In this document: positions 1 to 9,268 of the stretch, piece after piece
Layout: every line of letters begins with the position of its first letter
How positions within the stretch are numbered: the stretch's first letter is position 1
Source: Vescimonas sanitatis
Lineage (GTDB): Bacteria > Bacillota > Clostridia > Oscillospirales > Oscillospiraceae
Direction of reading: 5' to 3'
NCBI RefSeq assembly: GCF_049060325.1
Contig: NZ_JBMGPW010000001.1
Coordinates: 310,001-374,000, forward strand
DNA length: 64,000 bases
Made by a program: the position numbers and the translations under genes
The notes under the pieces: model-generated
Told to the model about the DNA's origin: nothing
Seen by the model: the letters and a program-made list of their open reading frames with translations, nothing else
Database searches by the model: none

Positions 1-1
1 G

Positions 2-1837
2 GACGGCACCAAGGCCAGGGAGAGCCTTGCCAGCCATGTGCGGAACGTGAGCTTTGAGATCATCGAAACGCAGATAGACAGCACCATCCCTTCACCGAAG
101 GTGACGGCGGTGCGGGAGGAGGACGAGTGGCTGGCGGACGTGATCGAGGCCATGCTGCGGGATGTGATGGACCGGCTGCCCTCGGAGCGCATGAACGACG
201 AGGGCGAGAGACTGAGCCCGGTGCAGGGCGGCTACGGCCTGCTGGTGGACTGGCTGGACAGCGTCAGCGGGAAAGACTGGCTGGGTGATCTGAAGGTGAG
301 TCTCGTCCACCCCTATGGCATCGTACCGCAGGCCGGCATGACGCAGGTGGCGGACATGGATTTCTTTTTCCTCAAGACGCCGCAGACGAAGCGACAGATC
401 CGAAAGTTCTACGGCGTGGACGTCAACAACGAGAACGAGAGCGATCCGGGCGCCCGGCGGCTGGGCGCATCGGCGGACACCACGGACCAGCTGGTGACGA
501 TGGTGACCGCCTACTACCGCAACGGCAAGGGCGGCATCGGGCGGCTGCGCTGGGTGAACGACGTGGTGCTGGAGGACCTGGAGGACTATCAGCTCCGGCG
601 GGTACACCGCTGCACCGCCTGCGGCGCCGTGGGCGACGGCAAGAAGTGCGCCTACTGCGGCTCCAAGAAGTTTGAGGATGAGGTCATGGAGTACGAGGAG
701 CTGACGGAGGACATCGTGCTGCGGAATGGCGCGGTGATCCCGGCGGTGAGCACCGTGCGGGACGAGATGGGCCAGCCGGTGGCACTGGAGGCGGGCGTGC
801 TGTTGCCGCAGATGCAGCCGGGCGGCGGTCCGGCGGTGGCCATGACGGAGGCGGCCTACCGGCAGGAGCAGACGCGCATCCCCTACTACAAGCCGGACGT
901 GTTCCCGCTGGTCATACGCAAAAACGTGAGTATGCCGGGGCGGTTCTGGGGCAGCAGCGACCTTGACGCCATCTTTGACCAGCAGAACAGCCTAAACAAG
1001 CTCTGCACGAAGTTGAACACAAAGGTGCTGTCCGGCGGCAGCTTCACCACCGTGCCGCCCGGCGCGCAGTTCATCACCGACAAAGACGGCGTGCGGGTAG
1101 AGCTGCAGAACCCGGCGCAGGTGGAGATGATCAAGACCTTCAACACGCAGGTGGACATCAACACAGATCTGGCCATGATGGCGCAGATCTACGAGCAGGC
1201 ACGGCAGACCATCGGCATCACGGACAGTATGCAGGGGCGGAAGGACCCAACGGCCACCAGCGCCGTGGCCAAGGAGTTCAGCGCCCAGCAGGCGGCTGGG
1301 CGTCTGGAGAGCAAGCGGGTGATGAAGCGGGCCATGTATCAAGACCTGTTTGAAGCCATCTTCAAATGGATGCTGGCCTACTGCGATGAGCCGCGGACCA
1401 TCCGGCGGACGGACGAACACGGCGACGTGGAGTATGTGACCTTCGACCGCCACGACTTCCTGTACCAGGACGAGGCGGGGGACTGGCAGTACAACACGGA
1501 CTTTCTGTTCTCCTGCGACAGCTCGGCGCCGCTGGCCTCGGACCGGCAGGCGCTTTGGAAGGAGACGCGGATGAACTTCCAGGAGGGCGCCATGGGCAGC
1601 CCCACGGAGATCACGACGCTGCTGCGGTTCTGGGAGCAGATGGAGAAGCTGCACTACCCCATGGCCGGGGATATGGTCAAGAGCCTGCGGGATCAGATGG
1701 AGAGCCAGCAGGCACGGCAGGCCCAACAGACGCCGCCGACGGCGCCGGACAGCCCCGGCGGCAGCGGCGGCACGGAACCCACGGCGGAGGAGCTGCTGAC
1801 GATGGCGGCACAGCAGGGAGGGGGCGAGATGGCATGA
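2..1837 (+). CDS. Phage portal protein, 5'-truncated by the window edge
   Basis: This is the portal (head-tail connector ring) through which DNA is packaged and ejected. The frame is open to the first bases of the window, so the gene starts upstream; the GTG at 38 is probably not the start. The sequence resembles large podovirus-type portals: an acidic helical N-terminal part, a central region with a Q-rich helix (QQNSLNKLCTKLNTK) and a Pro/Gln/Gly-rich tail. Unusual is a zinc-ribbon insertion at about 607-690 with CTAC and CAYC knuckles. The stop overlaps the next start (ATGA at 1834). It is followed by scaffold and capsid genes, which fits the usual head module order. Confidence 0.8.
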   Translation, partial: DGTKARESLASHVRNVSFEIIETQIDSTIPSPKVTAVREEDEWLADVIEAMLRDVMDRLPSERMNDEGERLSPVQGGYGLLVDWLDSVSGKDWLGDLKVSLVHPYGIVPQAGMTQVADMDFFFLKTPQTKRQIRKFYGVDVNNENESDPGARRLGASADTTDQLVTMVTAYYRNGKGGIGRLRWVNDVVLEDLEDYQLRRVHRCTACGAVGDGKKCAYCGSKKFEDEVMEYEELTEDIVLRNGAVIPAVSTVRDEMGQPVALEAGVLLPQMQPGGGPAVAMTEAAYRQEQTRIPYYKPDVFPLVIRKNVSMPGRFWGSSDLDAIFDQQNSLNKLCTKLNTKVLSGGSFTTVPPGAQFITDKDGVRVELQNPAQVEMIKTFNTQVDINTDLAMMAQIYEQARQTIGITDSMQGRKDPTATSAVAKEFSAQQAAGRLESKRVMKRAMYQDLFEAIFKWMLAYCDEPRTIRRTDEHGDVEYVTFDRHDFLYQDEAGDWQYNTDFLFSCDSSAPLASDRQALWKETRMNFQEGAMGSPTEITTLLRFWEQMEKLHYPMAGDMVKSLRDQMESQQARQAQQTPPTAPDSPGGSGGTEPTAEELLTMAAQQGGGEMA

Positions 1838-2004
1838 AGTGCCCGGAATGCGGACTGGAGATGATGATCTACAGCGCCACGGTGAACGCGGACGGCGGCA
1901 GCGAGACCGCCTATGTGTGCCGGAACCCGCAATGTGCCCGGTACGACCGGCGGCTCAGAAAAAAGAAGGACGCTCCGGCGGCGGACGGCGCGGCCGAAGC
2001 GTGA
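1834..2004 (+). CDS. Small zinc-ribbon protein (56 aa)
   Basis: The ATG overlaps the portal stop codon as ATGA, so translation is probably coupled to the portal. The protein begins MKCPECGLEM and has a second knuckle CRNPQC about 25 residues later, giving four cysteines spaced as in a zinc ribbon. The tail is Lys/Arg rich and then Ala rich. Proteins of this kind are common between portal and scaffold genes of Clostridia prophages. Its function is unknown; a role in DNA or portal handling is only a guess. Confidence 0.65.
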   Translation: MKCPECGLEMMIYSATVNADGGSETAYVCRNPQCARYDRRLRKKKDAPAADGAAEA

Positions 2005-2195
2005 GGCGGCCATCCGGGGCCGCGGTGGGTGGTTTCGCACGCCGCCCGGAGCCAGACAGATTTTCCTCCTGTCTTACTACCGGACGCCCTGCCGAAGGGC
2101 GGGGCATCCACCGCAGCCCCGGAGCTGCACAGGACAACGTTTCGCCGGCGGGACGGCGGGAAAAACCCGAATACGGCGAAAGGAGGACATGAGGC

Positions 2196-2357
2196 ATGGA
2201 GAAAAAGAAAGGCTACATCGGCAGCATCGCCAACGTGGGCAGCCAGCGCGTGGAAGCGCCCGCCCAGAAGGCAGCGCCTGCCCAGAAGGGCACCGTGCGC
2301 TTCACCGGCACCGACCTTCGGACCGGGAATGGCGGCAGCAAGGATAAGCGCAAGTAA
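2196..2357 (+). CDS. Small basic phage protein (53 aa)
   Basis: A strong ribosome site (AAAGGAGG) precedes the ATG by about 10 bases. The product is short and basic, beginning MEKKKGYIGSIANVGSQ and ending in Lys/Arg residues, with an Ala/Gln/Lys repeat in the middle (PAQKAAPAQK). It lies between the portal-linked zinc protein and the scaffold gene. I do not recognise the family. Its good ribosome site and head-module position support a real gene. The 191 bases before it contain no gene that I can support. Confidence 0.55.
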   Translation: MEKKKGYIGSIANVGSQRVEAPAQKAAPAQKGTVRFTGTDLRTGNGGSKDKRK

Positions 2358-2474
2358 GCGCGTCCTGCTGGCACCGACGACACATCACCGCCTGCGGGCG
2401 GGACATTTCGCTTGGCCCCGGCGGAAAAGGGGCGTATTCGCACCGAACGCGGAAAAATCGGAAAGGAGAACACC

Positions 2475-3422
2475 ATGAACGGATTGACGGAACAGGACTA
2501 TGCGGAGGCCTTCGGCGTGGAGCTGCCCGATGAGGGCGGCGCAGCGGACGGCGGCACGCAGGAGCCTGTGGAAAACGGTACCGGCGGCGCCGGAGAAGAA
2601 AGCGCGGCACAGAAGCCGGGCACGGAGGCCCATGAGGACGGCGGAGATCCTGAAGAAGCGGGAGGCGGCGCAGCAGCGCCGGGCGCGGAAGCGGGACAGA
2701 ACGCCGAGGAGCGCAGCCGGCAGGCCTACGGACGCCGGGCACGGGAGCGCGAGGCGGAACGGCAGGCCCTGACAGCGGCGGCGCAGGCCCGCGTGGACGC
2801 GGTGTATGCCGACCTGTTCGCGGGCCAGACGAACCCCTACACCGGCCAGCCCATCCGCACGGAGGCGGACTTCCAGGCCTATCAGGAGGCCAAGGCCAGA
2901 CAGGAGCGCGAGGAGCAGATGCTCTCCGCCGGCGTGGATCCGGCGGCACTGCAGGGCATGGTGGACGACGCCGTGAAGCCCCTGCGGGAGCAGGTGCAGC
3001 GCCAGCGCCTGGAGGGCATGAGCGCTGAAGCGCGGAACGTGACCGCACAGGCACAGGCGGCCATCCGGCAGGGCCTTGAGGCGGTGCGCGTGAAGTACGA
3101 CGGCAGCGTCCAGAGCCTTGAGGACATCGTGGCCATGCCCACCGGGGAAGCCTTCCGCGGCTATGTGGAAAAGGGGTTGTCCATCGAGGACGCCTTCTAT
3201 ATGGCCAACCGCGCCGCCGTGGACAAGCGGCGCATGGAGGCAGCCAAGCAGGCGGGCATCAAGCAGGCAAGCGGCAAGCGCCACATGGCCCCGGTGCCCG
3301 GCGCTGCGGGTGAGGCGCCCTATGTGGCCACGCCGCGGCAGAAGGAGTTGTACCGCGAGATCAATCCCAATGCGACGGACGACGAGATCAACGCCGCATA
3401 CGGAGAATTCTACAAACAGTAA
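2475..3422 (+). CDS. Capsid scaffolding / head assembly protein (315 aa)
   Basis: The start is the ATG at 2475, behind GAAAGGAG. The first 80 residues are acidic and Gly/Ala/Glu rich. Then follows a long charged helical segment (about residues 80-230) with Arg, Glu, Gln and Ala, and a basic C-terminal end. This composition, and the position two genes before the major capsid protein, are typical of scaffolds, which act inside the procapsid and are later removed. There is no clear protease domain. The assignment rests on composition and gene order. Confidence 0.65.
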   Translation: MNGLTEQDYAEAFGVELPDEGGAADGGTQEPVENGTGGAGEESAAQKPGTEAHEDGGDPEEAGGGAAAPGAEAGQNAEERSRQAYGRRAREREAERQALTAAAQARVDAVYADLFAGQTNPYTGQPIRTEADFQAYQEAKARQEREEQMLSAGVDPAALQGMVDDAVKPLREQVQRQRLEGMSAEARNVTAQAQAAIRQGLEAVRVKYDGSVQSLEDIVAMPTGEAFRGYVEKGLSIEDAFYMANRAAVDKRRMEAAKQAGIKQASGKRHMAPVPGAAGEAPYVATPRQKELYREINPNATDDEINAAYGEFYKQ

Positions 3423-3458
3423 AGCCCCGACATGGGGCGGGAAAGGAGATAACAAACT

Positions 3459-3848
3459 ATGTTCATGCTTAGCAGAATGCTGGTGGGCAATACGCCCCCC
3501 ATCGTGTATATGCAGCCCACTGACGGCGAGACCTACCAGGTGGGCGAGGCGCTGAAGCTGGCCAGCGGCAAGGTGACGCTGTGCAGCGGCGCTGTGGCGC
3601 CCAGCCATGTGTGCGTGGGCCCCATCGACGACAACGGCGTGGTGCCGTGCGTGGAGGTGCAGAAGTACATGGAGTTCGAGACCACCCTCGGCGTGGCCCC
3701 CGCGGACTCCGCGACCGTCGGCGTGGGCGACAAGGTCACCCTGCACACCGACGGTATGCAGGTCACCGCCACCAAGACCAGCGGTGTGGCAGAGGTCACC
3801 GGCATCGACGGCCAGACCGTCGGTTCCCACGTGACGGTGAAGTTCTGA
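3459..3848 (+). CDS. Probable head decoration protein (129 aa)
   Basis: A small beta-rich protein directly before the major capsid gene, with an AAGGAG ribosome site. It contains Gly/Val/Thr strands with short turns and no catalytic motif. The size and position match capsid decoration (cementing) proteins that stabilise the HK97-fold shell. The function is inferred from position and fold-like composition. Confidence 0.55.
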   Translation: MFMLSRMLVGNTPPIVYMQPTDGETYQVGEALKLASGKVTLCSGAVAPSHVCVGPIDDNGVVPCVEVQKYMEFETTLGVAPADSATVGVGDKVTLHTDGMQVTATKTSGVAEVTGIDGQTVGSHVTVKF

Positions 3849-3870
3849 GCGAAGAAAGGAGATACATAAC

Positions 3871-4887
3871 ATGAGTGGTTTTCTGACCGTTTCTATCGGT
3901 TCCGGGCTGAACGGGACCATCTACGGCGATTGCCAGGTGCCGCTGAAGGCATTTCTGGAGAGCCGGGGCGAGGCGTTCCAGCGGGAGAGCCTGCTGCCCT
4001 ATCTGTACCGCATGGAAAAGAGCCGCCACTGGGCGGAGCGCTATTCCAGCGAGACCGCCATGGGCGACTTCGAGCCCGTGGGAGAAGGCGGCGATTATCC
4101 CAAGACCGGCTTTGAGGATGGCTACTTCCGGGACATCGTGAACATGACGTTCAAGCAGTCCTTCTCCGTGACAAAGGAGCTGGTGGAGGACTGCCTGCTG
4201 GGCACCATGAAGCAGCGCGCCAACAAGCTGGTGACCGCCTACGGCCGCACCCGCGAGAAGTTCGGGCGTATCCTGTACGCTGGCGGCCTGTACGGCACCA
4301 CCGTTTCCTACAAGGGCAAGACCTTCGCCTGCGGCAGCGCCGACGGGCAGGCCCTGTTCTCCAAGACCCACCCCAACAAGGTCGACGGCGCCAAGCAGAC
4401 CAACCTGTACAAGGGCACCTTCACCAACACCCTGTTGGGCAAGATCGAGACCGAGATGCAGAACATCAAGGGCGACAACGGCGAGCTGCTGGGCGTGGCC
4501 CCGGACACCATCTGGATCCCCAACGACGGCGCGCTGAAGGACGCCGTGTTCTCCGCCGTGGGCGCCGACAAGGAGCCCACCTCCGGCAACAACGCCTTCA
4601 ACTACCAGTTCGGCCGCTGGAACATCATCGTGGATCCCTACCTGACCGCCGCGCTGGCCGACATGGGCAAGAGCAGCGAAAAGCCCTTCTTCCTGCTGGA
4701 CAGCAAGTTCATTGAGCTGAACGACGGCCCCATCTTCCAGGACCGCGTGCCGCTGGAGGTCAAGTCCATCATCGACACCAACAACGACAACAACGTCTGG
4801 CAGGGCCGCGCCCGCTTCGGCGCCGGTTTCGTGGACTGGCGGTTCATCGCTGCGGGCAATATGTCCACCGGCACCGACCTCACCTAA
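3871..4887 (+). CDS. Major capsid protein (338 aa)
   Basis: This forms the phage shell. The protein has the length and layout of HK97-fold coat proteins related to Mu gpT-like heads: an N-terminal arm with several aromatic residues, a region with an F-K-Q-S-F-S-V-T-K-E segment at about residues 90-100, and a central segment APDTIWIPND. It ends in a conserved aromatic/Asp pattern (FGAGFVDWR). A strong ribosome site (GAAAGGAG) precedes the ATG. It sits between the decoration and connector genes as expected. Confidence 0.8.
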   Translation: MSGFLTVSIGSGLNGTIYGDCQVPLKAFLESRGEAFQRESLLPYLYRMEKSRHWAERYSSETAMGDFEPVGEGGDYPKTGFEDGYFRDIVNMTFKQSFSVTKELVEDCLLGTMKQRANKLVTAYGRTREKFGRILYAGGLYGTTVSYKGKTFACGSADGQALFSKTHPNKVDGAKQTNLYKGTFTNTLLGKIETEMQNIKGDNGELLGVAPDTIWIPNDGALKDAVFSAVGADKEPTSGNNAFNYQFGRWNIIVDPYLTAALADMGKSSEKPFFLLDSKFIELNDGPIFQDRVPLEVKSIIDTNNDNNVWQGRARFGAGFVDWRFIAAGNMSTGTDLT

Positions 4888-4905
4888 GAGGAAGGCGGTG
4901 GCGGC

Positions 4906-5568
4906 ATGACATGGGGAGATGTGAAACTGGCTGCACTGCAGACCATGTACTCCAACGAGGGCGCTGTGCTGACAGAGGACGACATCAACCGTGAGTATAT
5001 CAATGCCATGCCCGCCAAGGCCAACGAGGCGCTGCAGCAGATCGCGTCCGTTGGCCGCCCCATCCTCAAGTCGTGGCAGATCGAGATCGACGCCGACACC
5101 GACGAGCCGGTGGTGACGGCGGAGAAGCTGATCCTGCCCAAGACAAAGGACCTTTACAAGATACCCTTGCAGGACTACCTGCCGCGCTTCCGCTGCCTGA
5201 ACAGCAGCGAGGTCATGTTCGCCGACGGCACCGCCTACGGTACCGCGGAGGACTGGAGCATGGAGGGTGACGACGTGTTCGTCATCCCCGGAAGCGTGGT
5301 GGGCACCTATACGCTGTGGTACAAGGCGTACCCGCAGACCGTCACGGCGGACACGCCGGACGAGGAGGAGATCGACCTGGCGGCGGAGGCCGCTGTACTG
5401 ATCCCGCTGTACATCGCGGCCGAGCTGTACAAGGAGGACGATATCTCCATAGCGACCATACTGCGGAATGAATACGAGGACGGTCTTGTGAAGGTGCAGA
5501 CGGCTTACGCATCCAGCGGATCGGGCATCCGGTCCGCTGGTGTTCGTAATACGACAGGGTGGTGGTAA
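4906..5568 (+). CDS. Head-tail connector / adaptor protein (220 aa)
   Basis: It starts at ATG 4906 with GGAGG-like bases just upstream, 18 bases after the capsid stop. The N-terminal helices (residues 1-50) are followed by a beta-rich middle and a helical, acidic C-terminal part with a run of Ala/Glu. In short-tailed phages the gene after the capsid protein usually encodes the adaptor that docks on the portal. The sequence itself carries no diagnostic motif that I recognise, so the call depends mainly on order. Confidence 0.5.
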   Translation: MTWGDVKLAALQTMYSNEGAVLTEDDINREYINAMPAKANEALQQIASVGRPILKSWQIEIDADTDEPVVTAEKLILPKTKDLYKIPLQDYLPRFRCLNSSEVMFADGTAYGTAEDWSMEGDDVFVIPGSVVGTYTLWYKAYPQTVTADTPDEEEIDLAAEAAVLIPLYIAAELYKEDDISIATILRNEYEDGLVKVQTAYASSGSGIRSAGVRNTTGWW

Positions 5569-5571
5569 GGT

Positions 5572-7455
5572 ATGGCACAATTCACGGTACCGGCGGCAAG
5601 CAAGAAGTACAGCATAGTCATTGAGGCGTTCCGGGGCGTGGACCTGAACAACAGCCCCAGCAACGTGGACAAGTCCCGGTCCCCGGAGGCGCCCAACATG
5701 ATACGCGACCAGGTGGGCAAGGTCCGGAAGCGGACCGGCTACACCACGATGGTAACAGCCTACGGCAACGCGGCCATCAACGGCATCCATCGGCTGAACG
5801 GAGAGGTACTGGTCCACGCCGGCGGGAAACTGTACCGGCGGAACATCGACACGGACGGCACGTGGACGCTGGAGGTCATAGGGGACATGGCGGACGCCAG
5901 GAGCCGCAGCTTCGTGTTTGATGAGAAGCTGTATCTGCTGGACGGCAGCGTGTACCGCGTCTATGACGGCACGACGCTCTCGGCGGTGAGCGACAACGCC
6001 ACGGTGCCGACGATCATCATCTCCCGCCGCCCCACCGGCGGTGGAACGGCCTATCAGGGGCTGAACCTCATCGGAAAGAAGTGGACGGAGAGCTTCCTCG
6101 GCACGAAGGATGCCACGGTGTACCAGCTGACCACGGAGGGGCTGGACAGTGATCCTGTGACGGCAGAGGTACTGAACAGCGACGGCGAATGGGTGGCCAA
6201 GGTGGAAAACACGGACTTCACCGTGGACAGGCAAGCGGGGAAGGTGACGTTCAACACCGCGCCGGGCGAGAGCCCGGTGACCGGACAGGACAACGTACAC
6301 ATCACCGCCTCCAAGACGCGGGAGGGGTACGCGGACACCATCAACCACTGCACCATCCCGGCGGTGTACGGCGTGGGCGGCGCCACGGACCGGGCGTTTC
6401 TCAGCGGGAACAGCGAAAAAAAGGGCACGGACTTCTACAGCGAGTTCGACGATCCGGCCTTTTTCCCGGACACCAACTACACCAAGATCGCCCGCGACGG
6501 CGGCGAGGTGGTGGGCTACACCGTACTCAGCAATACGCTGGCGGCGTTCCTCACCGGCAGCGCCGACGGCCGGAACGTGGTGGTGCGTACCGGCTCGCTG
6601 AACGAGGACGGCGAGGCGGTGTTCCGCATCACCAACACCATCATCGGACAGGACGCGGTGGCGCCGGACACCTTCTGCCGGACGGACAAGGAGCCGCTGT
6701 TTCTGACGGACCGCGGCGTGTTCGCCATCACGGCGGAGGAGCTGACCGGGGAGAAGTACAGCCAGGAACGCAGCTACTACATCGGCAGCGCCATCCGCGA
6801 GGCGGGGGACCGCGGAGCGGCCAGCGCGTGCATCTACGGCGACTTCTACGCCATGGCGCTGGACGGCACGGTGTATCTGCTGGACCTGCAGCAGAAGACC
6901 TACGAGAAAAACAGCCCCTACAGCAGCTTTCAGTATGAGTGCTACTACTTCCCGGACATCCCGGCCTGCGTCATGTTCACGGACGAGGACGGCGCACTGT
7001 GCTTCGGCACGGCGGACGGGAAACTGTGCCGGTTCGCGTCGGATCCGGACAGCCCGGCCAGCTACAACGATGACGGCGCGGCCATCACGGCGTACTGGGA
7101 CACTGCGGACTTCGACGGCAACCTGTTCTTCCAGACAAAGTCGTTCACAGGTGTGGCCGCCCGGCTGGCGGCGGCACCTGTTACCGGCGTGAAGATCTAC
7201 GCGCTGGTGCGGGGTATTTGGAAACAGGTGTACGACGCCAAGAGCAAGGCCCGGTATCTGAGCTTCGAGTACATCGACTTCGGAAAGTTCACCTTCAGCG
7301 GAGATCAGACGCCGCGCACGCTGTACGGCAAAGTGAAGCTGAAAAAGGTGGACAAGGTGCGGTTCCGGCTGCGGAACGACGAGGTGAACGAGCCCTTCGG
7401 CCTGTACGCCTTCGGCGTGCAGTACAAGGAACCGGGCACCAACTACAGGAGATAA
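5572..7455 (+). CDS. Tail nozzle / hub-like protein (627 aa)
   Basis: A large beta-rich protein three bases after the adaptor gene. It starts with a segment (about 15-60) common at the front of phage tubular B-like or stopper-type proteins (FRGVDLNNSPSNVD), followed by repeated short strands such as LNGEVLVHAGGKLYRR and FDEKLYLLDGSVYRVYDG, which look like blades of a beta-propeller. The size, the position before the fibre genes and the absence of a tape measure suggest the tail nozzle of a short-tailed virion. The exact family is not certain. Confidence 0.6.
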   Translation: MAQFTVPAASKKYSIVIEAFRGVDLNNSPSNVDKSRSPEAPNMIRDQVGKVRKRTGYTTMVTAYGNAAINGIHRLNGEVLVHAGGKLYRRNIDTDGTWTLEVIGDMADARSRSFVFDEKLYLLDGSVYRVYDGTTLSAVSDNATVPTIIISRRPTGGGTAYQGLNLIGKKWTESFLGTKDATVYQLTTEGLDSDPVTAEVLNSDGEWVAKVENTDFTVDRQAGKVTFNTAPGESPVTGQDNVHITASKTREGYADTINHCTIPAVYGVGGATDRAFLSGNSEKKGTDFYSEFDDPAFFPDTNYTKIARDGGEVVGYTVLSNTLAAFLTGSADGRNVVVRTGSLNEDGEAVFRITNTIIGQDAVAPDTFCRTDKEPLFLTDRGVFAITAEELTGEKYSQERSYYIGSAIREAGDRGAASACIYGDFYAMALDGTVYLLDLQQKTYEKNSPYSSFQYECYYFPDIPACVMFTDEDGALCFGTADGKLCRFASDPDSPASYNDDGAAITAYWDTADFDGNLFFQTKSFTGVAARLAAAPVTGVKIYALVRGIWKQVYDAKSKARYLSFEYIDFGKFTFSGDQTPRTLYGKVKLKKVDKVRFRLRNDEVNEPFGLYAFGVQYKEPGTNYRR

Positions 7456-7467
7456 GGCGGTGAACAC

Positions 7468-9264
7468 ATGGTACTGAGCGATTTCAAGATCACGGATGCC
7501 GACATTACCAGTAAAGGCGTACAGGCATCCCCGGACCAACTCAGCGGCACGGCTGAGGAAAACAAAAAGGTCTTTGACCGGCTCACCTCCGGGCCGGTGA
7601 GGGACGGGCACAACAAGCTCATCGACGCGCTGGTCGCGCTGGGCGTGGAGCAGCTCATCCAGTACGGCAGCGAGGACATCAAGTATATCCGGCTGAATGC
7701 GGACGAGCACATCGAGGTATCCTCGGACGGCGCGACATGGACGGAGGTGGCCTCGTCCGGGCACCTGATCTACGACGCGGCGGGGCGGCAGATGCCGCAG
7801 CGGAGCCGGCTAAAGTTCGGCGGGGCAAGCGTGGTGACGGACGACGGCACCTACACCATCGTATCCGGCGTAAAGGGCGACAAGGGCGATACCGGCGCGA
7901 AGGGCGACAAGGGCGAGAAGGGCGACACCGGCGACCAGGGGCCGCAGGGCGCGGCATGGTATCCGGCGGTGGACGGACTGGGCAACCTGACGTTCGTACT
8001 GAGCGAAACGGCCACGCCGCCGCCCGCCTACAACATCCGCGGCCCACAGGGCCCCCAGGGCGTGCAGGGTTTGCAGGGTGCCGCGGGCGCCACCGGCCCG
8101 CAGGGCATCCAGGGCCCCCGCGGTTTGCAGGGCGCCAAGGGTGAAAAGGGTGCCACCGGCGCCACAGGTGCCACCGGCCCTGCCGGTCCTGCCGGCGCGC
8201 AGGGCGCACAGGGCATACAGGGCCCGCAGGGCGAGACCGGCCCGCAGGGCGCGACCGGTGCCACCGGCCCTGCCGGTCCTACCGGACCGCAGGGACAGAA
8301 GGGCGATCCCGGCGAGGACGGCAAGTCCTTCACCATTCAGGACATCTACCCGACGCTGGCGGCGCTGAAGCAGGCGTTCCCCACCGGAAACGAGTACGCC
8401 TACCAGGTGACGGCAGAGAATGACGAGATCTTTATATGGTCGGAGCTGTCCACGGACTGGGTGAGCCTCGGCAAACTTCAGGGACCGCAGGGACCACAAG
8501 GCCCCACCGGCGCCACCGGCGCACAGGGTCCTAAGGGAGACACCGGCGCTCAGGGGCCGCAGGGCGTACAGGGCATCCAGGGTGCAAAGGGAGACACCGG
8601 CGCTACCGGCGCGACGGGCCCCACCGGCCCTACCGGCCCGGAGGGACCGGAAGGCCCCCAGGGCCCCCAGGGCGAGACCGGCCCCCAGGGCGAGCAGGGC
8701 ATCCAGGGCCCGCAGGGCGAGGCGGGCGAGAGCGCCTACACCGCCGCCAGCAAGGGCGGCTACACCGGCACGGAGACGCAGTTCAACAGCGACCTGGCCA
8801 AAATCGGGAACAAGGCGGACAAGACGGCGCCCGCGGCGGCGGGCAACCTGGCCACGCTGGACGCGGCGGGCAATCTGTCCGACAGCGGCAAGAAGCCCGC
8901 TGACTTTCAGGCCAAGGTGACGGCCAGCGGACTGCTGAAGGGCGACGGCGCCGGCGGCGTGACCGCGGCGGCGGAAGGCACGGATTACTCCGGCCCCAAG
9001 GCCACGGTGACGGCCACGCTGCTGGCGTCCGGCTGGACGGGCAGCGAAGCGCCCTTTGTGTACACGCTGGCCATCGCCGGTGTGACGGCCACCAGCTACC
9101 AGGAGCTGCTGCCGGCGGTGAACATCACGGCGGAGCAGCTGAAGGCATTGCAGGCGGCCAACATCACGGACGGCGGACAGGCGGCGGGCAGCATGACGCT
9201 GAAGGCCTACGGCAAGGTGCCCACCGTGGACATCCCCATCCGTGTCATCAAGGAGGGAGAGTAA
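7468..9264 (+). CDS. Collagen-like tail fibre protein (598 aa)
   Basis: The N-terminal 130 residues probably attach the protein to the tail. Residues about 134-430 are almost pure Gly-X-Y triplets, interrupted by two globular inserts (near residues 155-185 and 288-335). The C-terminal 160 residues are a non-collagen head. Gly-X-Y stretches form triple helices, so this is likely a trimeric stalk. It stands directly before the DGR target gene, which suggests that the stalk and the variable tip protein are part of one adhesion device. The Gly-rich repeats give strong local DNA repetition, which is coding and not a separate repeat element. Confidence 0.85.
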   Translation: MVLSDFKITDADITSKGVQASPDQLSGTAEENKKVFDRLTSGPVRDGHNKLIDALVALGVEQLIQYGSEDIKYIRLNADEHIEVSSDGATWTEVASSGHLIYDAAGRQMPQRSRLKFGGASVVTDDGTYTIVSGVKGDKGDTGAKGDKGEKGDTGDQGPQGAAWYPAVDGLGNLTFVLSETATPPPAYNIRGPQGPQGVQGLQGAAGATGPQGIQGPRGLQGAKGEKGATGATGATGPAGPAGAQGAQGIQGPQGETGPQGATGATGPAGPTGPQGQKGDPGEDGKSFTIQDIYPTLAALKQAFPTGNEYAYQVTAENDEIFIWSELSTDWVSLGKLQGPQGPQGPTGATGAQGPKGDTGAQGPQGVQGIQGAKGDTGATGATGPTGPTGPEGPEGPQGPQGETGPQGEQGIQGPQGEAGESAYTAASKGGYTGTETQFNSDLAKIGNKADKTAPAAAGNLATLDAAGNLSDSGKKPADFQAKVTASGLLKGDGAGGVTAAAEGTDYSGPKATVTATLLASGWTGSEAPFVYTLAIAGVTATSYQELLPAVNITAEQLKALQAANITDGGQAAGSMTLKAYGKVPTVDIPIRVIKEGE

Positions 9265-9268
9265 AGAA

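Noticed and set aside
3796..7764. A 1,322-codon open frame on the minus strand
   Set aside because: A shadow of the capsid, connector and nozzle genes caused by codon bias; the translation has no recognisable domain.
7867..8740. Dense short DNA repeats that look like a tandem or CRISPR-like array
   Set aside because: They are Gly-X-Y codons of the collagen-like fibre; no constant repeat with unique spacers exists.
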